From an uncultured Clostridiaceae bacterium (GTDB lineage: Bacteria; Bacillota; Clostridia; Lachnospirales; Lachnospiraceae), in contig CAMWUK010000009.1 in NCBI GenBank assembly GCA_947177415.1, positions 1 to 60,777 of the forward strand: a DNA stretch of 60,777 nt, in the 5' to 3' direction. Shown here one piece after another: positions 42,399 through 52,003 of the stretch (position 1 is its first letter; every line of letters begins with the position of its first letter). The notes beneath the pieces were generated by a model. That model had not been told where the DNA came from, ran no database searches, and saw only the letters and a program-made list of their open reading frames with translations. The position numbers and the translations under genes are program-made.

Positions 42399-44833
42399 TG
42401 GGTGTGATTTTTGAAAACATGCTAAGGAATGTATGTGCCAATAAGCGTAGAAGTGTTGCATTTATTATCTGTATGATGGTGGTTGGGTTTAGTGCAGTGT
42501 TCACATTTTCAATTTATGGAGCGGTAAAAGATACGGTTTACGGAATTATAACACAGGCGGTTGGCGATACACAAATTCTTGTTAAAAATCCATCTTCGGC
42601 AGAAACAAAGTTAGATCTCCCTGAAGGTGTGGAGCCGTTTTATATGACAAATGGTGAACTTGAGGCATACACAAGAAGTGCGGAAAATTTTGTATATCCT
42701 ACACATAAGAGGTTTATGATTTCAGGAATGGATATTTTGGCAGCACAGGAAAAGGGATTGATTCGGCAAAAAGATGTTACACTTGGCGAAAATGAAATCA
42801 TTATTACCGAAGAAATGGCACATGAAATGAATTATAAAGTGGGCAGTGTGATTAAAGCAAAGGACGTTTTTTTAGATAGTCCCATATCACTGACAGTAGC
42901 GAAAATTATTTCAAGCAAGGGATATTTTCAAAACTTCCAAGCATATGCAGCAGCAGATACAGAGCTTGTAAACAAACTAAGTGGCAGCAAGGGGTGGAAT
43001 TATTGTTTTGTGAAAACAAACGGTGATATTGAAGGCACCATGGAGTACATAAAGGAGCATAATCCCGATTACAGCATAGAAAATTTGTATGAGGGGCTGG
43101 AAGAACAAGTACAGCAGATATTTCTTTTGTTTATGGGGATTTTTATTGTGCTTGTACTTATTCTTCTTTTTGTTTCTTCAGGAATGTCAAAACATATTGT
43201 CCGTGAACGTATGTCAGAACTTGGTACTTTAAGAAGTATTGGAGCAACCAAAATGAGTGCTGCCTTAATGCTGGTTTTGGAAAATTTATTTTATGGTTTC
43301 ACGGGAGCAGTACTTGGAATTTTGTTGTATATACCACTTAGCAAACCGATTGTCGAACTGTTTATGGGGTCGGATGGGAGTTTTGAAATCAATTGTAATA
43401 TTCACGTTATGTCAGTCATGATTGCACTTGTGGTCACTGTTCTGGTTTCCTGTTTAAGTGCCATAAAAGCAATTTTAGGTGCAGTAAAAACTCCAATACG
43501 TGATATTATTTTTGGCAATCAAAATACTTCATATACTCTCTCGAAATCAAAATCAGTGGTTGGCATATTTTTACTTGCTATTGGGCTTTTGTGTGGTTTT
43601 ATTTCAACAAATCCGTTTGCTATTATTACTGGATTAGCCGCATTTGTGGCGGGACTGGCGATGTCAATTCCAATAGCTGTCACAGTAGTTTGTAAGCTTT
43701 TTAAAAATTGCAGAAATCCCATTGCGAAACTGGCATTGAAAAATATTCACACAAAAAAGATGATTGTAAGCAGTACAGTACTGTATGCAATTGTTGCGGG
43801 GCTGGTAAGTGCGGTTATCATGCTGTCAGTAGGCATTAGCGAACTCACTAGGTTAGATGAGAATGCAGGTGATATCATAATTTTGCAGATGAGCAAAAAA
43901 ACAAAGGAATATAGCTTTATTTCCCAGCTTGATGGCGTAGATGAAGCAGAGTTTGTCTATAAGCATGACGAATATGTTAAGATTAATGGAGAACTTCTTG
44001 GGGAAGAAGCACCAGTAATTGGTTATAATAAACCATTTTCCATTTATCAGGGAGTAGAAGGACTGCCCAATAAAATTGGAAAAGATGAAGTATTTCTTGA
44101 CAAAAAACTAATGAACCAGCTACATATTTCTAAAGGTGATTGTGTGGAAATTACATTGAATGCAAAGGGAAAGCGTCCTGTAACATTGAAGCTTACGGCA
44201 GCAGGGGAATGTGACACCAATGCAGCAACCCTTAATGTAAGAAATGGAATTGTGATAAGTCTGGAAAAGTACAAGCATATATATTATGACTATCCGGCTA
44301 CAGAACTTGTGCGGTTAGAGGATCCCCAAAGGGCAGAGGAATTTTCACAGAAAATTAAGACCCTGATGATGGATAAGTATGCAAAGGTGTACACTGCCCA
44401 AGAGTATTTCTCACTTCGGGAAGAAAGTGGTGTGATCGGAATGTTATATATGATTGTAATGATAGGTTGTGTGATGATGCTAATCCTAATGGCCACAAAT
44501 AATAGCATCAGCTTTGAGCAGAGACGGAGGGAATTTGCCATATTACATTCCACTTCCATGAGCCGTACACAGTTAAAGAAAATGCTGTTTTCTGAAACGG
44601 TGGTGTCATTGTTTATCTCAACTGTTGTGGCATTTGGTTCGGCAATGTTGTTATATGTTATGATATTCCGGTTTGTTAACTCTATCACAGGAGAGGAGCA
44701 GGATATTTTGCCATATATCATACAGCCTGTACTGTTTTTGATCCTGTTGTATCCGGTTACACTGTTGATAGTAAAAAGAACGGTGAAAAAAATCGACAAA
44801 ATTAATACCGCAGCACAAATGAAATATGAATAG
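42398..44833 (+). CDS. FtsX-domain ABC permease (MacB/LolE class)
   Basis: An 811-residue permease with a four-plus-four helix layout: helix near residue 20, a large extracytoplasmic domain (about 45-225), FtsX helices at about 235-370, a helical middle, a second extracytoplasmic domain (about 480-650) and FtsX helices to the end. The start overlaps the peptidase stop (taATG). ATG 42398 has AAAGGA ten bases upstream. It pairs with the ATPase at 44845. Substrate unknown; peptides or lipoproteins are typical for the class. Confidence 0.9.
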   Translation: MGVIFENMLRNVCANKRRSVAFIICMMVVGFSAVFTFSIYGAVKDTVYGIITQAVGDTQILVKNPSSAETKLDLPEGVEPFYMTNGELEAYTRSAENFVYPTHKRFMISGMDILAAQEKGLIRQKDVTLGENEIIITEEMAHEMNYKVGSVIKAKDVFLDSPISLTVAKIISSKGYFQNFQAYAAADTELVNKLSGSKGWNYCFVKTNGDIEGTMEYIKEHNPDYSIENLYEGLEEQVQQIFLLFMGIFIVLVLILLFVSSGMSKHIVRERMSELGTLRSIGATKMSAALMLVLENLFYGFTGAVLGILLYIPLSKPIVELFMGSDGSFEINCNIHVMSVMIALVVTVLVSCLSAIKAILGAVKTPIRDIIFGNQNTSYTLSKSKSVVGIFLLAIGLLCGFISTNPFAIITGLAAFVAGLAMSIPIAVTVVCKLFKNCRNPIAKLALKNIHTKKMIVSSTVLYAIVAGLVSAVIMLSVGISELTRLDENAGDIIILQMSKKTKEYSFISQLDGVDEAEFVYKHDEYVKINGELLGEEAPVIGYNKPFSIYQGVEGLPNKIGKDEVFLDKKLMNQLHISKGDCVEITLNAKGKRPVTLKLTAAGECDTNAATLNVRNGIVISLEKYKHIYYDYPATELVRLEDPQRAEEFSQKIKTLMMDKYAKVYTAQEYFSLREESGVIGMLYMIVMIGCVMMLILMATNNSISFEQRRREFAILHSTSMSRTQLKKMLFSETVVSLFISTVVAFGSAMLLYVMIFRFVNSITGEEQDILPYIIQPVLFLILLYPVTLLIVKRTVKKIDKINTAAQMKYE

Positions 44834-44844
44834 GAGGCAGTTAA

Positions 44845-45516
44845 ATGGAAGCAATTAAGGTTGAGAATATTAACAAGGGTTTTGGCAGTGGCGATAACCG
44901 TATAACAGTTCTTGATGGTGTAAGTCTTGAAATCAAGCATGGGGAATTTGTATCACTGATGGGAGCTTCAGGAAGTGGAAAGTCTACATTGTTATATCTG
45001 ATTGGTGGTTTGGATAAGGCAGATGGTGGTAGTATTTATCTTTCAGGAAAGGATATTTCATCATTAAATGATAAGGAATTTTCGGAAATACGGCGGGAGA
45101 AGATAGGTTTTGTTTTTCAATTTTATAATCTTGTACAGAATCTTACTGTTGAGGAAAATATTGTGCTTCCACTGTTGATGAGTGGAAAGAGGGAGAAAGA
45201 TTTCAAGAATGAGCTGGAAGAAATAATCAAGATAACAGGTTTGTCTGACAAGAGGAAATCCTATCCCCGTGAACTTTCGGGTGGACAGCAACAGCGGACG
45301 GCAATTGCACGTACTGTTATGATAAATCCCGAAATTATTCTTGCGGATGAGCCTACCGGAAATCTCGACAGTAAGTCCAGTGAGGAAATTATGAGGCTTT
45401 TTACAAGACTTAATGTTGAAAAAAATATTACGATCTTACAGGTGACACATTCGGATTCTATAGCTGCTTACGGAACAAGAACACTACACTTGGCAGACGG
45501 GCGGCTGGAGCTGTAA
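44845..45516 (+). CDS. ABC transporter ATPase (LolD/MacB type)
   Basis: A 223-residue ATPase. Walker A GASGSGKS (about 39-46), Q-loop FQFYN, signature LSGGQQQR, Walker [10 protein letters not shown] and THSD. Standard length. It follows its permease by 11 bases with a strong AGGAGG site and ends the peptidase-permease-ATPase operon at a clear terminator. Confidence 0.93.
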   Translation: MEAIKVENINKGFGSGDNRITVLDGVSLEIKHGEFVSLMGASGSGKSTLLYLIGGLDKADGGSIYLSGKDISSLNDKEFSEIRREKIGFVFQFYNLVQNLTVEENIVLPLLMSGKREKDFKNELEEIIKITGLSDKRKSYPRELSGGQQQRTAIARTVMINPEIILADEPTGNLDSKSSEEIMRLFTRLNVEKNITILQVTHSDSIAAYGTRTLHLADGRLEL

Positions 45517-45563
45517 TTAATGTATGTAATATGTCAAATATCCGCATATTATTACATATAATA

Positions 45564-45611
45564 GCAACTCTTACCATGATGAATAACATCATTGGTAGGA
45601 GTTATTTTTTT
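45564..45611 (+). terminator. Terminator after the peptidase/ABC operon
   Basis: AACTCTTACCA pairs with TGGTAGGAGTT around a loop, then ATTTTTTT. A weaker hairpin (ATGTAATATG/CATATTATTACAT) lies between it and the stop codon. Confidence 0.85.
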
Positions 45612-45667
45612 GTCTAAATTAGTTCTTGCACTCAAACTCTGTTGTGAAATTTGAGTAAATGAATGGC

Positions 45668-45696
45668 TTGCATATAAGACTTTCATTATGTATAAT
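45668..45696 (+). promoter_or_regulatory. Promoter of the vanZ-like gene
   Basis: TTGCAT, 17 bases, perfect TATAAT, about 94 bases before the start codon. Confidence 0.7.
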
Positions 45697-45789
45697 AAAT
45701 CAATGACAAAGATTGCACACAAGCAATGAACCGGCTGTGGCAGCAGTTCGTAATAAAAGTTGCGAATAATTGGTAAGGAGATATAGGAG

Positions 45790-46302
45790 ATGTTTGAAGT
45801 TTCAAAAAAGCAAAAGAATATGGCATTTATTGTATTTGGAGTATATTTCTTTCTTTTAATTTGGCTAATTTTGTTTAAGTTCCAGATTGATATCAGTAAA
45901 ATGGATACGATCCGAAGTATTAATGTTATTCCATTTCATTACGCAAATGAAGTTGGAAGGAACTTTCATTTGCAGGAAGTGATTTATAATGTTCTTGTTT
46001 TTGTTCCATTAGGTGTTTATATACATTTTTTTAAACCGAAATGGACATTCTTATTAAAGATGCTTTTTGGTTTGTGTATTAGCTTTATATTTGAAAGTTT
46101 TCAGTATATCTTTGCTATAGGGGCAAGTGATATAACAGATATTATTGACAATACGTTGGGTGGAATAATTGGAATATCGCTGGCAAAGATTCTTGAGAAG
46201 ATTTATAAAGAAAAATCCATTACTATTGTAAATATAATTGGACTGATAATTGAAGTAACAGGATTGGCTATGATTACAGTTTTGTTTATCGCAAATGCAT
46301 AG
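45790..46302 (+). CDS. VanZ-family membrane protein
   Basis: A 170-residue protein with five membrane helices and the VanZ pattern: NVIPFHYAN, NVLVFVPLGVYIH, FESFQYIFAIGASDITDIIDNTLGG (read as two adjacent blocks). The family includes the teicoplanin-resistance gene vanZ, but most members are chromosomal with no proven role. AAGGAG site upstream and its own promoter. Its terminator abuts the next gene's ribosome site. Confidence 0.88.
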   Translation: MFEVSKKQKNMAFIVFGVYFFLLIWLILFKFQIDISKMDTIRSINVIPFHYANEVGRNFHLQEVIYNVLVFVPLGVYIHFFKPKWTFLLKMLFGLCISFIFESFQYIFAIGASDITDIIDNTLGGIIGISLAKILEKIYKEKSITIVNIIGLIIEVTGLAMITVLFIANA

Positions 46303-46329
46303 TATATAGAATAGTTTTCATTTTTCATA

Positions 46330-46376
46330 AAATCCGTTATACTAATACTAAAGAGATTAGTATAATGGATTTTTTT
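46330..46376 (+). terminator. Terminator after the vanZ-like gene
   Basis: AAATCCGTTATACTAAT pairs with ATTAGTATAATGGATTT, followed by a T run. The ribosome site of the next gene (GGGGG) starts within a few bases, so that gene may need its own promoter or read-through. Confidence 0.82.
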
Positions 46377-46389
46377 AGGGGGCGGTAAT

Positions 46390-48088
46390 ATGGCAGATAC
46401 AGTAGCAATAGGGATACAAGATTTTGAAAAAATACGCAGTGGACATTATTTTTATATTGATAAAACTTCTTTTATTAAGGAATGGTGGGAAGAAGGAGAT
46501 AGTGTGACTTTAATTACCCGTCCCCGCCGATTTGGTAAAACTTTGAATATGAGTATGTTGGAGTGTTTTTTCTCTTTAAATTATGTAGACAGGGAAGATT
46601 TATTTGAGGGACTTGCTATTTGGGAGGATGCGAAATATAAAAGTATACAGGGGACTTATCCAGTAATTAGCTTGTCTTTTGCAAATGTGAAAGAGGGAGA
46701 TTATGAAACAGCCTCTTATCGGATAAGGCAGCTTCTAATGAAACAATTTCAAAAATGTTCTTTTTTACTGGGAAGTGAAGTGTTGTCAAAAACAGAAAAG
46801 ATATATTATGAAAAAATGGCTTTTGATATGGACCAGTTAGATGCACCAATGGCTTTGTATCAATTATCTGAATATCTGCACCGTTATTATGGAAAGAAAG
46901 TAATTATCCTGCTGGATGAGTATGACACTCCTATGCAGGAGGCTTATGTAGGTGGATATTGGGAGAAATTGGTAGGATTCACTAGAAGTTTGTTTAATTC
47001 CACATTTAAAACAAATCCTTACATGGAAAGAGCTATAATGACAGGGATTACCAGAGTAAGCAAGGAATCTATATTTTCAGATTTAAATAATCTTGAAGTT
47101 GTTACTGCTACATCTGACAAATATGCGGTAGATTTTGGCTTTACAGAAGAAGAAGTATTTACTGCACTAAGTAATTATGGATATGGGGATAAAAAAGAGG
47201 AAGTAAAGTGGTGGTATGATGGATTTGTATTTGGAAATCAAACAGATATTTATAATCCATGGTCTATAATAAATTATTTGGATAAAGGAAAAATCGGAAC
47301 TTACTGGGCGAATACCAGCAGTAATGGATTGGTAGGAAAGCTTATCCGGGAGGGTGGTACAAGAGTAAAGACAACCTTTGAATCACTGTTAAAAGGAGAA
47401 ATAATCAGTTGCCCTATTGATGAACAGATTGTGTATAACCAGTTAGATAATGACGATGCTGCTATCTGGAGCCTGCTTGTTGCCAGTGGTTATTTAAAAG
47501 TTCTGAGTCATGAACAAGAAAACTTAATCGAAACAAATGAAGAACCATTATATGAATTAACAATAACAAACCATGAAACAGAACGAATGTTTTACAAACT
47601 GGTACGGGGATGGTTTTCTAAAGTAAAGTGGGATTACAATGATTTTGTAAAATCGTTGTTTGAGGATGATATAGAGTTAATGAATGAATATATAAATATT
47701 GTTGCACAAGAGATATTCAGTACTTTTGACACTGGAAACAAGCCAGCAAGATCACAGCCAGAGCGTTTTTATCATGGTTTTGTCCTTGGGTTACTTGTAG
47801 ATCTTACAGGAAAATATGTGATAACCTCCAACCGCGAAAGCGGTTTTGGCAGATATGATGTGATAATAGAGCCAAAGAATAAAGAATAAAGAAGAAGATG
47901 CGATTATTATAGAATTTAAAGTGTTTAATCCAAGAAAAGAAAATACTTTGGAGGATACTGTACAATCTGCCCTTGCTCAGATAGAGGAAAAGAAGTATGA
48001 ATCTGATTTGCTCGCAAGAGGATTTGCAAAGAATCAGATCCGTAAATATGGATTTGCTTTTGAAGGAAAAAGGGTACTGATTGGGTAA
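46390..48088 (+). pseudogene. AAA-ATPase/DUF1703 nuclease gene, frameshifted by a 7-bp duplication
   Basis: Family with an N-terminal AAA-ATPase-like domain and a C-terminal DUF1703 PD-(D/E)XK domain. The open part (46390-47889, 499 residues) has RPRRFGKT (Walker A, 44-51) and IILLDEYD (Walker B), and stops soon after RYDVII, which carries the nuclease Asp. The tandem heptamer AAAGAAT-AAAGAAT at about 47874-47887 creates the stop. Deleting one copy joins the frame to IIIEFKVFNPRKEN and the normal end at 48088, restoring the EFK motif. Either recently inactivated or switchable by slippage. Function of intact members is unproven. Confidence 0.88.
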
Positions 48089-48110
48089 TTGAAGTGTATT
48101 TTTTAGATAA

Positions 48111-48159
48111 AAAATCTCTTTGTAGTTAAATGCATGATTTAATTACAAAGAGGTTTTTT
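48111..48159 (+). terminator. Terminator after the AAA/DUF1703 gene
   Basis: AAAATCTCTTTGTA pairs with TACAAAGAGGTTTT, with T-rich tail. Confidence 0.82.
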
Positions 48160-48183
48160 GTTTTGTTTATTTTATCTTATGTT

Positions 48184-48211
48184 GTAACTGTTCAAAACCA
48201 TGAATAGTTAC
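48184..48211. mobile_element. Palindromic MITE copy 18, minimal subfamily A
   Basis: Arms GTAACTGTTCA and TGAATAGTTAC around AAACCA. Flanking octamers do not match, so no duplication is visible. A further hairpin, ACCTATGTT/AACATAGGT (48241-48267), follows. The 48160-48363 stretch has no gene. Confidence 0.68.
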
Positions 48212-48363
48212 AAATTTGTTTATTTTATTATATGCCTAAAACCTATGTTAATATATTCAACATAGGTATTTGCTATTATAAAAAACATAAAGTAAAATAA
48301 AATCAAAGTTAAGGACTGTTACGAAGTTTTTGTTATTACAATTTTTAAGAAAGAAGGTGCAAT

Positions 48364-49458
48364 GTGAGAAAAAGAAAATTATTTATAGGAATTGCCATAA
48401 TAGTAAGTATATTTTCTGGTTGTGGAAGTGATGTTATAAAAGAGGAATCTGTGTATAATATGGAAACACAAAACAAAACGGAAAAACAGTATATTACCAT
48501 GACAGACACCATTAATGAATTGGAATCTGGTTTTTCAGTTGTCCGTTTAAAAGGAGATTATGGATTTGATAAATTTCTGGAGCAGGGTGGGGCAAAATCA
48601 GATGCAGAGGTTTTGAAGTATTTAACAACTACTTTGCTTGGCGAGGTGAATGGCTTATCCTTTGAAGGTATGGCATTTGGTTGCAGTACCATATCTGTGA
48701 AAAATAAAGAAGGAGGTTACTACTTTGGAAGAAACTTTGATTGGGATACTTGTGATGCTATGGTAGTAGCTTGTTATCCAGAAAATGAGTATGCTTCTAT
48801 TTCTACAGTGAATCTGGATTTTGTAAAACAGGGAGCAGGTTTTGCATCTAATTTTATGGGTGAGGAAACACTAAAGATTGCATCTTTATATGCACCATTG
48901 GATGGAATGAATGAAAAGGGGTTATGTGTATCAGTTAATATGATTCAGGATTCAGATACGATTTCTCAAAATTCAGATAAGACGGATATTACCACTACCA
49001 CTGCAATTCGTTTGCTGTTAAATAGGGCAGCTACCGTAGAGGAAGCAATCGAAATATTAAAACAATATGATTTTCATGCTTCTATGAATTATATGGTACA
49101 TTTAGCCATTGCAGATAATACGGGAAAGAGTGTTGCTGTAGAGTATATAAATAATCAGATGCAGGTAATAGAAACTCCTATTCTTACCAATTATTATTTG
49201 GCTAAAGGAGAGAAAAACGGAATCGGAACAAAACAGTCCCATACAAGATTTGGCATTTTACAAGATGCACTACAGGAAAATAATGTTATGGATGCAGAGC
49301 AGGTAAGAAATACATTAAGTAGTGTAAGTAAAGGAAATTTTGGTGAATTTGAGTCTACTGAATGGAGTGCAGTGTTTGATCAGAAGGCACTTACTGTAAT
49401 CTATTATCATCGGGAAAATTATGATAAAGCATTTGTTTTTCGTTTATTAGACCAATAA
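48364..49458 (+). CDS. Ntn-hydrolase lipoprotein (linear amide hydrolase / acid-ceramidase-like)
   Basis: A 364-residue exported lipoprotein: signal with lipobox IFSGC (Cys20). The core shows GCSTISV (Cys107), GGYYFGRNFDWD (Arg123, Asp126) and later MNYMVHLAIAD and VAVEYINNQ, the pattern of choloylglycine-hydrolase/C45 and NAAA-like enzymes, which hydrolyse linear amides. The nucleophile Cys is internal, so maturation by self-cleavage before Cys107 is expected. GTG start with AAGGTG upstream; an overlapping ATG is followed at once by a stop. It is 15 bases before the adenylating ligase gene, suggesting linked acyl-amide chemistry. Confidence 0.85.
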   Translation: MRKRKLFIGIAIIVSIFSGCGSDVIKEESVYNMETQNKTEKQYITMTDTINELESGFSVVRLKGDYGFDKFLEQGGAKSDAEVLKYLTTTLLGEVNGLSFEGMAFGCSTISVKNKEGGYYFGRNFDWDTCDAMVVACYPENEYASISTVNLDFVKQGAGFASNFMGEETLKIASLYAPLDGMNEKGLCVSVNMIQDSDTISQNSDKTDITTTTAIRLLLNRAATVEEAIEILKQYDFHASMNYMVHLAIADNTGKSVAVEYINNQMQVIETPILTNYYLAKGEKNGIGTKQSHTRFGILQDALQENNVMDAEQVRNTLSSVSKGNFGEFESTEWSAVFDQKALTVIYYHRENYDKAFVFRLLDQ

Positions 49459-49473
49459 CAGGAGGTGATGTAG

Positions 49474-50859
49474 ATGGGTTACACCCGATTACTGTTTTCT
49501 CTTTGGTGTGCAAAGAGAAATGTAAACAAACCAAGAAATCATATACATAGATTACAACAAAAGAAACTTAGAAAATTACTCTGTTATGCTTATGTTCATT
49601 CAGAGTATTATAAAAGAACTTTTGAAAAAGCAGGAATAACCAGCGAAAATATCAATTCAGTTCCACTACAACAATTTCCTGTTATGAACAAAAAGATATT
49701 GATGGAGCATTTTGACGAATTGGTAACAAAGAAAGAAATCAAACAAAAAGAACTTGCTGAATTTGATAAGGATAAAAAGCAAGCATTATATCAAGGGCAA
49801 TATCATGTGGTTCATTCATCAGGAAGTACGGGAAAACCAAGATACTTCGTTTATGATGAAAAAGCATGGGAACAAATGCTGACTGGGATTATTAGAGGAG
49901 CATTTTGGGGAATGACATGGAAGGATATCATAAAGTTATTGAGGGATAAGCCAAAGATTCTATATATTGCGGCAACAGATGGCAGATATGGTGGAGCTAT
50001 GGCAATTGGAGATGGAGTAAGGGGACTCAAATGTTCCCAACACTTTTTGGATATTAATACACCAATAGCACAGTGGAAGAAAATAGTAAAAGAATTTAAT
50101 CCGAATATTATTATCGGATATCCATCTGCTATTAAAATGCTTGCAGAAGAGATGGATAATCCTAGGAACAACAGCATTTGTGTTAACCGGGTCATTTCCT
50201 GTGGAGAGCCATTAAATTTAGGATTGAGAAAATATTTGGAGAACACATTTCGATGTCCGGTTATTAATTTCTATGGTGCCAGTGAATCATTGGCATTGGG
50301 TGTGGAGGGGAGCATAGAAGATGGTATGTATCTGTTTGATGATATGAATATAGTAGAGGTGTTAGATGGGGAAATGTATATAACATGTCTATACAATTAT
50401 TCCCAGCCTCTTATCCGTTATCATATATCAGATAAGATTCAGATAAGGAACAAAAATCCAAAGGATAAATATAGTTTTACAAAGGCAGAAGTCCTTCTTT
50501 GCCGGAATGAGGATGTGATGTGGTTTAGAAAGGAAGATGGAACCAAGGAATTTATACATCCGCTATCGGTGGAAGGACTATGCATAGAGGGGTTGTTAGA
50601 TTACCAATTTGTCCAGACATCATCACATACCTTTCAAGTGTTGGCAGAAACAGAAAATATTGTTTCAAAAGTAAATATAAAACAAGAACTGGAAAACAAT
50701 TTAGATGCTCTATTACAAGAAAAGAAGCTTAATAACATAATATATGAAATATTTATAGTAGAAGGTATTATGCCAGATAGTAAAACAGGAAAAAAGCGTT
50801 TGATTATGATTAAGGAGGATGATTTCCATGAGACAGATTATAAAGAACAAGCAGTATGA
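49474..50859 (+). CDS. Acyl-adenylating ligase (PaaK/CapK-like)
   Basis: A 461-residue ANL-superfamily enzyme of the phenylacetate-CoA ligase/CapK branch. SSGSTGKPR (115-123) is the ATP-binding loop, INFYGASESLALG the adenylate-binding motif and SQPLIRYHISD the downstream conserved block. The substrate is not predictable. Neither CoA nor carrier-protein transfer can be assumed and no carrier protein gene is adjacent. AGGAGGTGATG upstream. It overlaps the DUF3737 gene by 32 bases, so the two are co-translated. Confidence 0.88.
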   Translation: MGYTRLLFSLWCAKRNVNKPRNHIHRLQQKKLRKLLCYAYVHSEYYKRTFEKAGITSENINSVPLQQFPVMNKKILMEHFDELVTKKEIKQKELAEFDKDKKQALYQGQYHVVHSSGSTGKPRYFVYDEKAWEQMLTGIIRGAFWGMTWKDIIKLLRDKPKILYIAATDGRYGGAMAIGDGVRGLKCSQHFLDINTPIAQWKKIVKEFNPNIIIGYPSAIKMLAEEMDNPRNNSICVNRVISCGEPLNLGLRKYLENTFRCPVINFYGASESLALGVEGSIEDGMYLFDDMNIVEVLDGEMYITCLYNYSQPLIRYHISDKIQIRNKNPKDKYSFTKAEVLLCRNEDVMWFRKEDGTKEFIHPLSVEGLCIEGLLDYQFVQTSSHTFQVLAETENIVSKVNIKQELENNLDALLQEKKLNNIIYEIFIVEGIMPDSKTGKKRLIMIKEDDFHETDYKEQAV

Positions 50860-51715
50860 TGAGGAAAGGGCATTGTATAATTTAAAAAATGCAGATATAT
50901 TAAATTGCGTTTTTGCAGGAGAAGCAGATGGGGAGTCTGTGTTAAAGGAAGCCAGAGATGTGAATTTAAAAGAATGTAAATTTTCCCTTCGTTATCCGTT
51001 ATGGCATGTGAGAAAATTTTCCTTGGATCAGGTAACAATGGATGAATTAACCCGTGCAGCAATTTGGTATGCCTGTGATGCAACAATATCAGATTCTGTT
51101 TTAGGAGGTATTAAGGCAGTAAGGGAATGTAGTAATATTTCAGTAAAAAACTGTAAAATAAATTCACAGGAATTTGGCTGGAAATCTCAAGGAATTACTT
51201 TGACGGATACAGAGATTACATCAGAATATCTGTTTTTGGATAGCAAACATGTTACATTAAACAATGTAAAGATGAAAGGGAAATACTCCTTCCAGTATAT
51301 GGAGAATCTGGAAATTTCGGATAGCATACTGGACACAAAGGATGCCTTTTGGCATAGCAAAAATGTAACCGTTCGTAACAGTGTTGTCAAAGGAGAATAT
51401 CTTGGATGGTTTTCAGAAGGCTTGACATTAGTAAACTGTAAAATTATAGGAACACAGCCTTTATGTTATTGTAAGAATTTGAAATTAGTGAATTGTACCA
51501 TGGAGGATACCGATCTGGCATTTGAGTATTCAGAGGTAGATGCCAATATCCAAGGTCATGTTTTGTCCATTAAAAATCCTAAATCAGGCAAAATTATAGT
51601 AGATAGTTTGGGAGAAGAAATATGGGATGATCCAGTTATGGAGTGTAATGGAGAAATTGTATTGAGGGAAAACACCAATGTGATAAAAAACAAAAAAATG
51701 GAGTGTGCTATATAA
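50828..51715 (+). CDS. DUF3737 right-handed beta-helix protein
   Basis: A 295-residue protein of the DUF3737 family. Successive short turns of the form DSILxxxxAFWHSKNVTVRNS and LVNCKIIGTQ make a right-handed parallel beta-helix. The opening QYDEERALYNLKNADI is typical. Family function is unknown. ATG 50828 with AAGGAGG nine bases upstream is preferred to ATG 50819. The gene overlaps the ligase before it and the small coiled-coil gene after it (taATG). Confidence 0.88.
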   Translation: MRQIIKNKQYDEERALYNLKNADILNCVFAGEADGESVLKEARDVNLKECKFSLRYPLWHVRKFSLDQVTMDELTRAAIWYACDATISDSVLGGIKAVRECSNISVKNCKINSQEFGWKSQGITLTDTEITSEYLFLDSKHVTLNNVKMKGKYSFQYMENLEISDSILDTKDAFWHSKNVTVRNSVVKGEYLGWFSEGLTLVNCKIIGTQPLCYCKNLKLVNCTMEDTDLAFEYSEVDANIQGHVLSIKNPKSGKIIVDSLGEEIWDDPVMECNGEIVLRENTNVIKNKKMECAI

Positions 51716-51936
51716 TGTTTGAAACAAATCATACAGATAATATGATACAGAACATGTTAGATGCTGGATGCAGCGAAGAGGAAGTGTTCTGCTTTTGCGA
51801 ATGTAGAAAAAAACAGAACAAAGAGGAAGAACTGAATATATTAGAAAACCATCGAGAGGAACTGCTTCATGATATTCATGAGATTCAATACAAAATCGAG
51901 GTATTAGATGAACAAATTTCCACTCTTCAAGATTAA
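51715..51936 (+). CDS. Small coiled-coil protein, 73 aa
   Basis: Cytoplasmic helical protein of 73 residues, Cys-rich in the middle (FCFCECR) with a coiled C-terminal half (ENHREELLHDIHEIQYKIEVLDEQI). Start overlaps the DUF3737 stop. Its size and pattern (short helix, a segment of about 10 residues, then a long amphipathic helix) match the protein at 52949 on the other side of the LysR gene, so the two are probably diverged relatives. Function unknown. Confidence 0.7.
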   Translation: MFETNHTDNMIQNMLDAGCSEEEVFCFCECRKKQNKEEELNILENHREELLHDIHEIQYKIEVLDEQISTLQD

Positions 51937-52003
51937 AACAGAAGCTTTGTAACAGTTCAGCCCTCGGCTGAACTGTTACGAAGCTTCTAAAGAAGCTCCT
52001 GTT
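51937..52003. terminator. Convergent terminator split by a MITE
   Basis: Arms AACAGAAGCTT (51937-51947) and AAGCTCCTGTT (51993-52003) form an 11-bp stem with one mismatch. Excision of MITE copy 19 and one duplication brings them to within a small loop. The LysR stop codon lies inside the right half. Confidence 0.65.
51949..51979. mobile_element. Palindromic MITE copy 19, minimal subfamily B
   Basis: A 31-bp palindrome, arms GTAACAGTTCAGCC and GGCTGAACTGTTAC. Flanks GAAGCTTT and GAAGCTTC match at 7 of 8. Inserted in a terminator hairpin between convergent genes. Confidence 0.88.

Noticed and set aside
44290-44940. 216-codon reverse-strand frame
   Set aside because: Antisense to the permease and ATPase genes, with no ribosome site and no family pattern.
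49474-51715. Ligase and DUF3737 considered as part of a nonribosomal peptide or capsule cluster
   Set aside because: No carrier protein, condensation domain, glycosyltransferase or polymerase genes are nearby.
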